DNA of 64,000 bases from assembly GCF_019904295.1 (NCBI RefSeq), contig NZ_CP065359.1, positions 3,222,001-3,286,000 on the forward strand, in the 5' to 3' direction. Source of the DNA: Ruegeria sp. SCSIO 43209. GTDB lineage: Bacteria > Pseudomonadota > Alphaproteobacteria > Rhodobacterales > Rhodobacteraceae. Shown here one piece after another: positions 53,870 through 63,507 of the stretch (the stretch's first letter is position 1; each line of letters starts with the position of its first letter). The translations under genes and the position numbers were made by a program. The notes under the pieces were generated by a model. That model worked only from the letters and a program-made list of their open reading frames with translations. It had not been told where the DNA came from and made no database searches.

Positions 53870-56125
53870 TTACCCGATATCGCAGGAGGCCAGGATGGCC
53901 ATGTTCAGAATGTCATTTGCGGTCGAGACCGTCGAACAGATCTGGATCGGCTTGTCGACGCCGGACAGGATCGGGCCGATCACGGTGGCGCCGCCCATTT
54001 CCTGCATCAGTTTGGTCGAAATCGAGGCCGAGTGTCGTGCAGGAACAATCAGGATATTGGCTGGTCCAGTCAGTCGTTGGAACGGATAGGCTTCCTGCTG
54101 ATCCACATTCAGGGCCACATCAACCGTCATCTCGCCCTCGTACTCGAAATCGACGCCGCGCTCGTCCAGCACTGCCGGGGCGCGGTGCATCTTCTCAGCA
54201 CGTTCAGACACCGGGTAACCGAAGGTCGAGAAACTGACAAAGGCCGCCCGGGGCTCTAGCCCCATGTGGCGCGCCACGGCTGCGGCGCGCTCAGCGATAT
54301 TGGCCAGATCGTTCTCATCCGGCCATTCATGCACCAAAGTGTCGCCAATCAGAACAATCCGTCCCTTGTGCAGCAAGGCGGTAACCCCAGCCGCACCATG
54401 GGCGGCATCGGCATCAAACACATGGTTGATGCGGTCCAAAACATGGGCCGACTTGCGCGTTGCCCCGGTCACCAGACCATCCGCATGACCATGCGCCAGC
54501 ATCAGAGACGAAAACACATGTCGATCCCGTGCAGCGAGGCGGTGAATATCTTTGTGATCAAAGCCCTTACGCTGCAGGCGCTGATACAGAAAATCCTTAT
54601 AGGCCTCGAGATGCGCGGTATTGGCGGCGTTCACCACATCAATTTCACGCACCGCGTCCCCAAGACCAGCGGCTTCGAGCTTTTCCTTTACGTCGTCTGG
54701 CCGGCCCACAACCAGAGCCTTACCAAAGCCCGAGCGTTGGTACATTACGGCCGCGCGCAATACGCGCGGATCGTCACCCTCGGCAAAGATCATCCGGCTT
54801 TGCGCCTGACGCGCCCGCGCATTCAAGCCGCGCAGGATGCTGGCCGTCGGGTCCATGCGGGATTTCAGGCTCAGCTCATAAGCGTCCATATCGATGATCG
54901 GACGTCGCGCCGCGCCGGTATCCATACCAGCCTTGGCAACCGCAGGCGGGATACGGTGGATCAGGCGCGGATCAAAAGGCGTTGGAATGATGTAGTCGCG
55001 CCCAAAAGTCAGCGACTTGCCATAGGCCATGGCAACCTCATCCGGAACATCTTCACGTGCCAATCGCGCCAGAGCGTGGGCGCAGGCGATTTTCATCTCG
55101 TCATTGATCGCACGGGCATGAATATCCAGCGCACCGCGGAACAGGTAAGGAAAACCCAGAACGTTATTCACCTGATTCGGATAATCGCTACGGCCCGTCG
55201 CGACGATCGCATCAACGCGCACCTCGTGCGCCTCTTCCGGGGTGATTTCCGGGTCAGGGTTCGCCATGGCGAAAATCACCGGATTGTCAGCCATGCTGGC
55301 GACCATGTCTTGTGTCACCGCCCCTTTGACCGATACGCCCAGAAATACATCCGCATCCTTCATGGCCTCTTCCAAATTGCGAAGATCAGTCGTGATGGCA
55401 TGGGCCGACTTCCACTGGTTCATGCCCTCGGTCCGGCCCTGATAAATCACGCCCTTGGTGTCGCAGACGATGCAATTCTCGTGCCGTGCACCCATGGCCT
55501 TGAGCAGTTCGATACAGGCAATTCCTGCAGCGCCTGCCCCGTTCAGGACGATTTTTACATCTTCGATCTTCTTCCCCGAGATATGCAACGCGTTAAGCAG
55601 GCCCGCCGCACAAATCACTGCTGTGCCATGCTGATCATCGTGGAAGACCGGGATATCCATCTCTTCCTTCAAGCGTTGTTCGATGATGAAACATTCGGGT
55701 GCTTTGATATCTTCCAGATTGATACCGCCAAAGGTCGGACCCATCAGGCGCACAGCGCGACAGAACTCGTCAGGGTCTTCGGTATCCAGCTCGATATCGA
55801 TCGAGTTCACATCAGCGAACCGCTTGAACAGGACCGATTTGCCTTCCATCACCGGTTTTGAGCCCAGCGCACCCAGATTTCCAAGGCCCAGAACGGCGGT
55901 ACCGTTCGAGATCACGGCAACCAGATTGCCTTTGTTTGTATAGTCATACGCCGTCTCTGGTGCTTCAGCGATGGCTTCACAGGGAACCGCAACGCCAGGG
56001 CTGTAAGCTAGCGAAAGATCGCGCTGCGTGGTCATGGGTACGGTGGCCTGCACCTCCCACTTGCCGGGGGTCGGGTCGAGGTGAAAGGCCAGCGCCTCTT
56101 CTTTGGTGATCTTCGCTTTGGGCAT
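53870..56125 (-). CDS. maeB: NADP-dependent malic enzyme with C-terminal phosphotransacetylase domain
   Basis: A 751-residue protein that decarboxylates malate to pyruvate with NADPH formation. The malic domain (about residues 1-425) has AYSPGVAVPCEAI, FHDDQHGTAVI and VLNGAGAAGIACIELL. The C-terminal part (from ARQAQSRMIFAEGDDPRVLR) is homologous to phosphotransacetylase and probably senses acetyl-CoA as a regulator. The start MPKAKITKEEAL (56125) is a judgement; ATG 56143 would add six residues. It is divergent from mutS. Confidence 0.93.
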   Translation of the reverse strand: MPKAKITKEEALAFHLDPTPGKWEVQATVPMTTQRDLSLAYSPGVAVPCEAIAEAPETAYDYTNKGNLVAVISNGTAVLGLGNLGALGSKPVMEGKSVLFKRFADVNSIDIELDTEDPDEFCRAVRLMGPTFGGINLEDIKAPECFIIEQRLKEEMDIPVFHDDQHGTAVICAAGLLNALHISGKKIEDVKIVLNGAGAAGIACIELLKAMGARHENCIVCDTKGVIYQGRTEGMNQWKSAHAITTDLRNLEEAMKDADVFLGVSVKGAVTQDMVASMADNPVIFAMANPDPEITPEEAHEVRVDAIVATGRSDYPNQVNNVLGFPYLFRGALDIHARAINDEMKIACAHALARLAREDVPDEVAMAYGKSLTFGRDYIIPTPFDPRLIHRIPPAVAKAGMDTGAARRPIIDMDAYELSLKSRMDPTASILRGLNARARQAQSRMIFAEGDDPRVLRAAVMYQRSGFGKALVVGRPDDVKEKLEAAGLGDAVREIDVVNAANTAHLEAYKDFLYQRLQRKGFDHKDIHRLAARDRHVFSSLMLAHGHADGLVTGATRKSAHVLDRINHVFDADAAHGAAGVTALLHKGRIVLIGDTLVHEWPDENDLANIAERAAAVARHMGLEPRAAFVSFSTFGYPVSERAEKMHRAPAVLDERGVDFEYEGEMTVDVALNVDQQEAYPFQRLTGPANILIVPARHSASISTKLMQEMGGATVIGPILSGVDKPIQICSTVSTANDILNMAILASCDIG

Positions 56126-56268
56126 CTTACAGGTCGTTTCCATGACTTTGGGGCTTTTGCCTCATAACGCAGGCGGGGCCGCGCCTCAACGAGAATGAGT
56201 TTTCACCTTTTACTGAAGATGCGGGATTTGTAAGGTCGCGCCCGGAACACGCCAGAAGGGGGCCGAAT

Positions 56269-58899
56269 TTGTCCACAGTCACGCCGATGATGGCGCAGTA
56301 CCTTGAGATCAAAGAGGCTCATGCAGATGCCCTGCTGTTTTATCGCATGGGTGACTTCTACGAGATGTTCTTCGGGGATGCGGTGAACGCGGCTGAGGCG
56401 TTGGATATCGCGCTGACCAAGCGCGGCAAACACAATGGCGACGATATCCCGATGTGCGGCGTGCCGGTGCATTCTGCCGAGGGCTACTTGCTGACCTTGA
56501 TCCGCAAAGGATTCCGCGTCGCGGTCTGCGAGCAGATGGAAAGCCCGGCGGAAGCCAAGAAAAGAGGCTCTAAATCGGTGGTAAAGCGCGGTGTTGTGCG
56601 TCTGGTGACGCCCGGCACACTGACCGAAGATGCCCTGCTAGAGGCGCGGCGGCACAACTTTCTGGCCGCCTATGCCGAGGTTCGGGACGAAGCCGCACTG
56701 GCCTGGGCCGATATCTCAACCGGTGCGTTTCACGTGATGCCGCTGACGTCAATCCGGTTGAGCCCTGAACTCGCTCGGCTGGCCCCATCTGAGCTGATCG
56801 TGGCCGATGGGTCCGAGGAAAAGCTGCATGAAACCGTCATGGACCTTGGCATATCGCTTACGCCTGTCGGACGCGCCAGTTTTGACAGCGCTGCAGCCGA
56901 GAAACGCATCTGCGGGTTGTTTCACGTCGGCGCTCTGGATGCATTCGGGAACTTCGGGCGTGCCGAGGTTTCGGCCATGGGCGCGCTGATCGATTATCTG
57001 GAGATCACACAAAAGGGCAAACTGCCACTACTGCAAACTCCCCTGAAGGAATCCGAGGATCGCGTGGTTCAGATCGACGCCGCAGCGCGACGCAATCTGG
57101 AACTGACCCGGTCGCTGTCTGGTGGGCGCGCCGGGTCGCTGCTGTCCGTGGTCGACAGAACAGTAACGCCAGGTGGCGCAAGACTTCTGGAACAGCGACT
57201 GTCCAGCCCCTCGCGTAATCTGGATGTGATCCACGCCCGACTCGACGCGGTATCTTTCGCGGTCGAAGATAGCCTGATCGCCTCAGATCTGCGCGAAGCT
57301 TTGCGAAAAACACCTGATCTGGATCGTGCCCTGTCCCGGCTTTCGCTGGACCGGGGCGGCCCGCGTGATCTGGCCGCTATCCGCAATGGATTGGAACAAG
57401 CCGCAACAATCGCCGAAACCTGTGCCTCACAGGATCTGCCTGTTCTGCTGGCCACTGCCGTCCAGAACCTTGTCGGATTTGACGATCTGTTGGCTTTGCT
57501 GGACGAAGCATTGGTTGCTGATCCACCCTTGCTGGCCCGCGATGGCGGCTTTATCGCCCCCGGGTTTGATACCGAATTGGACGAAGCGCGCACCTTGCGT
57601 GACGAAGGCCGTTCGGTCATCGCAGGTTTCCAACAGAAATACGCCGAGCATACCGGCATCACGTCACTGAAGATCAAACACAACAATGTGCTTGGCTACT
57701 TCATCGAGACCACGGCAACCCATGCCGAGAAAATGTTGAACCCGCCATTTAGCGAGACTTATATCCACCGCCAAACCACCGCCAATCAGGTGCGCTTCAC
57801 CACAGTGGAGCTGTCCGAGATCGAAACAAAGATTCTGAATGCCGGAAATCTCGCGTTAGAGATCGAAAAACGGCTCTATCAAAGGCTTTCTGGGGCTATT
57901 CTGGATATTGCCGCACGGCTAAATCAGGCCGCGCGCGGACTGGCTGAGTTGGATTTGACCACTGCACTCGCCGATCTGGCTCGCGGCGAAAGCTGGTGCC
58001 GTCCAAAGGTCGACGGGTCACGCGCATTCGACATCAAAGGAGGCCGTCACCCGGTGGTCGAGCATGCCCTGAGGCAGCAAAGCGGCGATGCTTTCATCGC
58101 CAACGACTGCGATCTGAGCGCCGATGCAGGCGCTGCAATTTGGTTGCTCACCGGTCCCAACATGGCCGGTAAATCAACCTTCCTGCGCCAGAATGCGCTG
58201 ATCGCCCTACTGGCGCAGATGGGCAGCTATGTTCCGGCGGAACGGGCGCAAATCGGATTAGTCAGTCAATTGTTCAGCCGCGTCGGAGCGTCAGACGATC
58301 TGGCGCGGGGCCGCTCGACCTTTATGGTCGAAATGGTCGAAACCGCAGCTATTCTGAATCAGGCCGACGACCGCGCGCTCGTAATCCTTGATGAGATCGG
58401 CCGAGGCACCGCGACCTACGACGGCCTTTCCATTGCCTGGGCCACATTGGAACACCTACACGCGGCAAACCAATGCCGCGCATTGTTCGCCACCCACTAC
58501 CACGAATTAACTGCACTCGCTGGAAGTCTGAACGGTGTAGAAAACGCGACCGTTGCAGTCAAAGAATGGGAGGGTGAAGTCATCTTTCTGCATGAGGTAC
58601 ATAAAGGCGCTGCCGATCGGTCTTACGGCGTCCAGGTTGCACAATTGGCTGGCTTGCCCACCTCGGTCGTGGACCGCGCCCGTATCGTGTTGGATCAATT
58701 AGAAAAAACCGAACGTGAAGGCGGTAAGCAGAAAGCACTGATCGACGATCTGCCCCTGTTTTCAGCTGCGCCGCCGCCTCCCCCTGCGCCAAAAACCTCG
58801 CCCGTTGCTGATATGCTGGAAACCATCCTTCCAGATGAACTCAGCCCCCGCGAAGCCTTGGACTTGATCTACAAACTGAAAGAGGCGGCCAGATCCTGA
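56269..58899 (+). CDS. mutS: DNA mismatch repair protein MutS, TTG start
   Basis: An 876-residue mismatch-recognition ATPase. The start is TTG 56269 with AAGGGGG 6 nt upstream. The mismatch-binding FYRMGDFYEMFF motif is at residues 24-35. The ATPase has Walker A TGPNMAGKSTFLRQN, Walker B ALVILDEIGRGTATYDG and the histidine switch FATHYHE. The C-terminal tail is proline-rich (APPPPPAPK) followed by a short dimerisation helix. It is divergent from maeB and convergent with grpE. Confidence 0.96.
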   Translation: MSTVTPMMAQYLEIKEAHADALLFYRMGDFYEMFFGDAVNAAEALDIALTKRGKHNGDDIPMCGVPVHSAEGYLLTLIRKGFRVAVCEQMESPAEAKKRGSKSVVKRGVVRLVTPGTLTEDALLEARRHNFLAAYAEVRDEAALAWADISTGAFHVMPLTSIRLSPELARLAPSELIVADGSEEKLHETVMDLGISLTPVGRASFDSAAAEKRICGLFHVGALDAFGNFGRAEVSAMGALIDYLEITQKGKLPLLQTPLKESEDRVVQIDAAARRNLELTRSLSGGRAGSLLSVVDRTVTPGGARLLEQRLSSPSRNLDVIHARLDAVSFAVEDSLIASDLREALRKTPDLDRALSRLSLDRGGPRDLAAIRNGLEQAATIAETCASQDLPVLLATAVQNLVGFDDLLALLDEALVADPPLLARDGGFIAPGFDTELDEARTLRDEGRSVIAGFQQKYAEHTGITSLKIKHNNVLGYFIETTATHAEKMLNPPFSETYIHRQTTANQVRFTTVELSEIETKILNAGNLALEIEKRLYQRLSGAILDIAARLNQAARGLAELDLTTALADLARGESWCRPKVDGSRAFDIKGGRHPVVEHALRQQSGDAFIANDCDLSADAGAAIWLLTGPNMAGKSTFLRQNALIALLAQMGSYVPAERAQIGLVSQLFSRVGASDDLARGRSTFMVEMVETAAILNQADDRALVILDEIGRGTATYDGLSIAWATLEHLHAANQCRALFATHYHELTALAGSLNGVENATVAVKEWEGEVIFLHEVHKGAADRSYGVQVAQLAGLPTSVVDRARIVLDQLEKTEREGGKQKALIDDLPLFSAAPPPPPAPKTSPVADMLETILPDELSPREALDLIYKLKEAARS

Positions 58900-58906
58900 C
58901 CGCCTC
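58882..58906. terminator. Hairpin between convergent mutS and grpE, likely the grpE terminator
   Basis: GAGGCGG and CCGCCTC form a perfect 7-bp stem with an 11-nt loop, overlapping the last codons of mutS. On the minus strand it is followed by TTTCAGTTTG, a weak U-run, so it best serves the hrcA-grpE transcript. Confidence 0.5.
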
Positions 58907-58930
58907 GAACCCGGTTGACCCAGGAACTGT

Positions 58931-59494
58931 TCAGCTTGCGGGCGTTGACGACACCCCAACCTGCGCCGGACGCAACAACCTGTCGTGCAGCATGAAGCCT
59001 TCTGCCGACACCTGAATGATGTCGCCGGCTTTGGTTCCGGGCACCGGGGCCTCGAACATCGCCTCATGTACATTCGGGTCGAACCTGTCCCCGACCTGTG
59101 GCGTAATCACCTCAATCCCATGCTTCTGGAACACATCCTTCAGCGCGCGCATGGTCAACTCGACACCTTCCAGCAAGCCGGCGGCAACCTCTTTCTGCTC
59201 ATCCGTCGCGGCCTCAAGCGCGCGTTTCATATTGTCGTAAACCGGAAGCATGTCGCGGGCCAGTTTTGACCCGCCATATTGTTCCGCATCCCGACGCGCC
59301 TTGTCGCCACGCTTGCGCGCATTTTCGGCATCGGCCAGCGCACGCATGAACTTGTCTTTGTAATCATCGCGCTCAGCACGCAGTTGATCGACCTCAAGCG
59401 CCTCATCGCTGATCTCAGCAAAATCTTCGGCAAACTCTTCCGCCTCGGCGGACATGATGTCGTCCAGAAAATCTTCGTTCTTGGGCTCTGCCAT
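58931..59494 (-). CDS. grpE: Nucleotide exchange factor GrpE
   Basis: A 187-residue co-chaperone that releases ADP from DnaK. The acidic N-terminus is followed by a long coiled coil (LEVDQLRAERDDYKDKFMRA) and the beta domain with GVELTMRALKDVFQKHGIE and PNVHEAMFEAPVPG. It is 10 nt downstream of hrcA, forming a conserved hrcA-grpE pair. dnaK and dnaJ lie about 32 kb away at 24047-27180. Confidence 0.95.
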   Translation of the reverse strand: MAEPKNEDFLDDIMSAEAEEFAEDFAEISDEALEVDQLRAERDDYKDKFMRALADAENARKRGDKARRDAEQYGGSKLARDMLPVYDNMKRALEAATDEQKEVAAGLLEGVELTMRALKDVFQKHGIEVITPQVGDRFDPNVHEAMFEAPVPGTKAGDIIQVSAEGFMLHDRLLRPAQVGVSSTPAS

Positions 59495-59504
59495 CTCTTA
59501 CCCT

Positions 59505-60569
59505 CTAGCTCCGGTCGGAAATCAGCTTGCCGACCAGTTGCGCCGTATAATCCACGATTGGTACGATTCGCCCGTAATTCAGACGTGTGGGTCCAATGAC
59601 CCCAACCGCACCGATTATCTTACGATCAGCGTTCATATATGGAGACACCACCAAAGAGGAACCCGAAAGTGAGAAAAGTTTGTTCTCAGAGCCAATAAAA
59701 ATGCGCACACCTTCGCCTTCTTCGGTCAATTCAAGGAATTCGGCGATATCGCGTTTGCGTTCAAGGTCGTCAAACAGGGTGCGGATTCGATCAAGTTCTT
59801 CTGCCTGACCCGGCTCATTTAACAGATTCGCCCGCCCGCGCACGATCAGCCGGGCCGAGTCGCCGCCGTCCCCGTCCCAAGCGGCAATGCCGCTCTCGAC
59901 CATCTCACGCGCCAGAACATCGATTTCCTGTTTCCGCGCATCGATCTGCGACAGCATCTGCCGCCGCACTTCGCCAAGCGTACGTCCTTCGATCAGTGCA
60001 TTCAGGAAATTGGCTGCCTCGCGCATCGAACTGGGTGTTTGGCCAGGCGGAGGTGTAAACAGCCGGTTTTCTACCTGCCCGTCTGAAAACACCAGAACCA
60101 CCAAGGCCCGGTCATGCCCAAGCGAGACGAACTCGATATGCTTGATCTCGGCCTCATGCTTTGGCGTCAGAACCAGCGAAGCCCCTTGTGTCACGTGTGA
60201 TAGCGCCGCGCCGACGCGATCGAGCATACCACCCACATCGCCTGCGTTAGAGCCTAGTGTTTCGTCCAGCTTCTGCCGATCATCCGCACCCAGATCGCCC
60301 ATTTCCAGCAATCCGTCAACGAACATGCGCAGCCCCTGCTGTGTTGGAATTCGACCAGCGCTGACATGCGGACTGTCGAGCAAACCCAGAAATTCAAGAT
60401 CCTGCATCACATTGCGTACGGTCGCAGCACTGACTTTCTCGGACAATGTGCGCGTCAGAGTCCGGCTGCCCACGGGTTCGCCGCTTTCCAGATAGCTTTC
60501 GACAATCAACCGGAACACCTCACGCGACCGGTCATTCATCTCGTCCAGAATTTTGCTTGCTTCGCTCAT
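59505..60569 (-). CDS. hrcA: Heat-inducible transcription repressor HrcA
   Basis: A 354-residue repressor that binds CIRCE elements, typically at groESL. The N-terminal winged helix includes ESGEPVGSRTLTRTLSEKVS and TVRNVMQDLEFLGLL; the central dimerisation domain has FVSLGHDRALVVLVFSDGQ; the C-terminus includes GAVGVIGPTRLNYGRIVP. No CIRCE inverted repeat is seen in this window, so its targets lie elsewhere. It is divergent from rph. Confidence 0.95.
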   Translation of the reverse strand: MSEASKILDEMNDRSREVFRLIVESYLESGEPVGSRTLTRTLSEKVSAATVRNVMQDLEFLGLLDSPHVSAGRIPTQQGLRMFVDGLLEMGDLGADDRQKLDETLGSNAGDVGGMLDRVGAALSHVTQGASLVLTPKHEAEIKHIEFVSLGHDRALVVLVFSDGQVENRLFTPPPGQTPSSMREAANFLNALIEGRTLGEVRRQMLSQIDARKQEIDVLAREMVESGIAAWDGDGGDSARLIVRGRANLLNEPGQAEELDRIRTLFDDLERKRDIAEFLELTEEGEGVRIFIGSENKLFSLSGSSLVVSPYMNADRKIIGAVGVIGPTRLNYGRIVPIVDYTAQLVGKLISDRS

Positions 60570-60592
60570 CGGCGGCCCTCTGCTGGATCGTC

Positions 60593-60620
60593 ATTAAATC
60601 GCAGGCAAATGAAAGGTCAA
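60593..60620 (-). promoter_or_regulatory. Candidate sigma-70 promoter for hrcA-grpE
   Basis: On the minus strand TTGACC (60615-60620) and TTTAAT (60593-60598) are separated by 16 nt, about 25 nt upstream of the hrcA ATG. This fits a vegetative promoter. No RpoH-type CTTG motif with a matching -10 is seen in this gap. Confidence 0.45.
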
Positions 60621-60681
60621 TCGGGCTTGCATCGTAACGCCGCAGGACGGTATCCCCAACCCAGCAGATAAAGGATTTCTC

Positions 60682-61395
60682 ATGCGACCCTCAGGACGTG
60701 ATCTAAACGAAATGCGCGCCGTTTCAATTGAAACGGGGTTCACCAAACATGCCGAAGGCTCTTGCCTGATCAAGATGGGCGACACCCATGTGCTATGCAC
60801 CGCCACAATCGAGGATCGCGTGCCACCGTTCATCAAAGGCTCGGGCCTGGGTTGGGTCACCGCTGAATATGGCATGCTGCCCCGTGCGACCAATACGCGG
60901 ATGCGGCGCGAGGCTGCCAGCGGCAAGCAAGGCGGACGCACCGTGGAAATCCAGCGCCTTATCGGCCGCGCCTTGCGCGCCGGTGTGGACCGGGTTGCCT
61001 TGGGAGAACGGCAGATCACTGTTGACTGCGATGTCATTCAAGCCGACGGCGGCACCCGCTGTGCCTCGATCACTGGCGGTTGGATAGCGCTGCGTCTGGC
61101 CGTGAACAAGCTGATGAAAACAGGCGATGTGATCTCTGACCCTTTATTAGACCCTGTTGCCGCCGTTTCATGCGGAATTTATGCCGGTCAGCCCGTGCTA
61201 GATCTGGACTATCCCGAAGATAGCGAAGCTGGCGTTGACGGCAATTTCATCATGACCGGCTCGGGCAAGCTGATCGAAGTGCAGATGAGCGCCGAAGGAT
61301 CCGTTTTCAGCCGCGCGCAAATGGATCAACTGATGGACCTGGCCGAGAAAGGCGTGGGTGAACTTGCTGCTGCCCAGAAAGCTGCAACCGCATGA
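60682..61395 (+). CDS. rph: Ribonuclease PH
   Basis: A 237-residue phosphorolytic 3'-5' exoribonuclease that trims tRNA precursors. The start [14 protein letters not shown] is canonical, as are [30 protein letters not shown] and the phosphate-binding [19 protein letters not shown]. It overlaps rdgB by 4 nt (ATGA) and begins the rph-rdgB-hemW-DUF454 run. Confidence 0.96.
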   Translation: MRPSGRDLNEMRAVSIETGFTKHAEGSCLIKMGDTHVLCTATIEDRVPPFIKGSGLGWVTAEYGMLPRATNTRMRREAASGKQGGRTVEIQRLIGRALRAGVDRVALGERQITVDCDVIQADGGTRCASITGGWIALRLAVNKLMKTGDVISDPLLDPVAAVSCGIYAGQPVLDLDYPEDSEAGVDGNFIMTGSGKLIEVQMSAEGSVFSRAQMDQLMDLAEKGVGELAAAQKAATA

Positions 61396-62006
61396 CTCGC
61401 AGGTTCGAAGGTCATCGACTGCTGGTCGCCACCCACAACAAAGGCAAGCTCGAGGAGATGGCGCATCTGCTTGAGCCCTTTGGCGTAACGGTTGTCGGCG
61501 CGGGCGAAATGAACCTGCCCGAACCGGAAGAGACCGAGGACACTTTCGTCGGTAACGCCCGGATCAAGGCCCACGCAGCTGCAAAGGCGACCGGCCTACC
61601 TGCCTTGTCGGACGATTCCGGGATCACCATCGATGCATTGGATGGCGCACCCGGTGTTTACACCGCCGATTGGGCCGAAACCGGCAGTGGCCGCGATTTC
61701 CTGATGGCGATGACTCGCGCCCATAATGAGCTAGAGGCGAAAGACGCCCCCCACCCGCGTATGGCCCAGTTTCGCTGCACCCTGGTTCTGGCCTGGCCCG
61801 ACGGGCATGACGAAGTGTTCGAAGGCATCGCGCCCGGTCACCTGACTTGGCCGATCCGCGGCAAGGACGGGTTCGGCTATGACCCGATGTTTGTCCCTGA
61901 GGGGCACGACATTACCTTTGCCGAAATGGATCGCTGGGAAAAGAACAAGATCAGCCATCGCGGGCGCGCGGTGGAGATGTTCGTGAAAGGCTGCTTTGGC
62001 GGATGA
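61392..62006 (+). CDS. rdgB: XTP/dITP diphosphatase (RdgB/HAM1 family)
   Basis: A 204-residue enzyme that removes deaminated purine triphosphates. The motifs [32 protein letters not shown] and [13 protein letters not shown] are standard, as is [10 protein letters not shown] near the C-terminus. It overlaps rph by 4 nt and hemW by 11 nt. Confidence 0.96.
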   Translation: MTRRFEGHRLLVATHNKGKLEEMAHLLEPFGVTVVGAGEMNLPEPEETEDTFVGNARIKAHAAAKATGLPALSDDSGITIDALDGAPGVYTADWAETGSGRDFLMAMTRAHNELEAKDAPHPRMAQFRCTLVLAWPDGHDEVFEGIAPGHLTWPIRGKDGFGYDPMFVPEGHDITFAEMDRWEKNKISHRGRAVEMFVKGCFGG

Positions 62007-63150
62007 TTGGCGAAACGGGGGCTTTGGCCTTTATGTGCATTGGCCCTTTTGCGAGGCCAAGTGCCCCTATTGCGATTTCAACAGCCACGTTTCCAAGAAT
62101 ATTAATCAAAAACAATGGTTTGAGTGTTATCTCAGCGAACTAAGCCGCTCGGCCATCGAAACTCCTGACCGGGTTTTGAACACAATCTTCTTTGGCGGCG
62201 GAACTCCATCACTGATGGCGCCTGAGACCGTCGCCACCATCATCGACAAGGCCCGCGCCCTTTGGCGATCGGCCAACGATATGGAAATCACGCTTGAGGC
62301 CAATCCAGGCTCGGTCGAGGCCGGACGGTTCGCGGCCTATCATGATGCGGGCGTGAACCGCATCTCGATGGGTGTTCAGGCCTTGAACGACGATGACCTG
62401 CGTCGTCTGGGGCGCATTCACACGGTTGCCGAGGCTCGCGCTGCCTTCGATATCGCGCGCTCTTGCTTTGACCGTGTGAGCTTTGATCTGATCTATGCCC
62501 GCCAGCATCAAACTCTGGACGCCTGGCGTGCTGAGCTGACCGAGGCGCTATCGATGGCAGTTGATCACCTGTCGCTATACCAACTGACCATTGAGGAAGG
62601 CACAGCCTTTGGTGATCGCTATGCCCTGGGCAAGCTGCGCGGTTTGCCCGAGGATGACAACGCTGCGGATATGTATCTGGCGACGCAGGAAATCTGCGAA
62701 GCGCATGGGCTGCCTGCCTATGAGATCTCAAACCACGCCCGGCCCGGAGCGGAATCACGGCATAACCTCATCTATTGGCGCTATGGTGACTACATCGGTA
62801 TTGGACCCGGCGCACACGGTCGGATCACCCTGGATCGCCGGAAATTCGCGACGGAAACTCATCTTTCACCAAACAAATGGCTGACGGCTGCCTCCAATGG
62901 GCACGGCGAAAGCAATCGGTTCGAGCTTAGCCAACGTGAACAAGCCTCAGAATACCTTATGATGTGTCTACGTTTGGTCGAGGGCCTAAATATAGACAGA
63001 TACACTCTGCTTGCAGGTGAAGAGCTTTCGCATGACAAACTTGATTCACTGATCGATCTGGGCATGCTAACCCTTGATCGCAATCAATTGCGCGCCACTT
63101 CAAACGGGCGCGCCGTGCTCAATGCGGTAATCCGAGAGCTGTTGGAGTAA
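61996..63150 (+). CDS. hemW: Radical SAM heme chaperone HemW
   Basis: A 384-residue protein with TTG start 61996 inside the end of rdgB, with AAAGG upstream. The radical SAM cluster motif is CEAKCPYCDF (C-x3-C-x2-C). Further family motifs are FFGGGTPSLM, NPGSVEAGRF, VNRISMGVQALND and YEISNHARPG. HemW inserts or carries heme and is often mislabelled coproporphyrinogen oxidase HemN. It is 3 nt from the DUF454 gene. Confidence 0.92.
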   Translation: MADDWRNGGFGLYVHWPFCEAKCPYCDFNSHVSKNINQKQWFECYLSELSRSAIETPDRVLNTIFFGGGTPSLMAPETVATIIDKARALWRSANDMEITLEANPGSVEAGRFAAYHDAGVNRISMGVQALNDDDLRRLGRIHTVAEARAAFDIARSCFDRVSFDLIYARQHQTLDAWRAELTEALSMAVDHLSLYQLTIEEGTAFGDRYALGKLRGLPEDDNAADMYLATQEICEAHGLPAYEISNHARPGAESRHNLIYWRYGDYIGIGPGAHGRITLDRRKFATETHLSPNKWLTAASNGHGESNRFELSQREQASEYLMMCLRLVEGLNIDRYTLLAGEELSHDKLDSLIDLGMLTLDRNQLRATSNGRAVLNAVIRELLE

Positions 63151-63153
63151 CAG

Positions 63154-63507
63154 ATGCAATTTCTCTGGGCCGGATTGGGGTTGTTATGCGTTGCGCTTGC
63201 CATGATCGGAGTCGCTCTGCCGCTGCTGCCGACGGTGCCATTTCTTCTGTTGGCCGCGTTCTTTTTTGCCCGCTCATCGTCACGGCTACATAACTGGTTG
63301 CTGAGCCATCGAACCTTTGGTCCTATGATCATCGATTGGCAAAGCTCTGGCGCGATCAGACCCGGTGCAAAAAAGGCGGCCACCCTTTCGGTTGCCGCCG
63401 TATTTGGCTTATCGGTTCTGCTGTCGGTTCCTTCTCACGTCCTGATCATTCAGGCCATTGTGCTCAGCGCTGTGATGCTCTTTATCTGGACCCGACCTAA
63501 CGGCTGA
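63154..63507 (+). CDS. YbaN family (DUF454) inner-membrane protein
   Basis: A 117-residue protein with three or four hydrophobic segments. ALPLLPTVPFLLLAAFFFARS and HNWLLSHRTFGPMI are typical of DUF454/YbaN, whose function is unknown. It follows hemW at 3 nt and overlaps the convergent parB 3' end by 11 nt. Confidence 0.88.
   Translation: MQFLWAGLGLLCVALAMIGVALPLLPTVPFLLLAAFFFARSSSRLHNWLLSHRTFGPMIIDWQSSGAIRPGAKKAATLSVAAVFGLSVLLSVPSHVLIIQAIVLSAVMLFIWTRPNG

Noticed and set aside
54266..55861. 531-codon open frame opposite maeB
   Set aside because: Antisense shadow of the malic enzyme gene, rich in Arg/His, with no ribosome-binding site or family match that I recognise.
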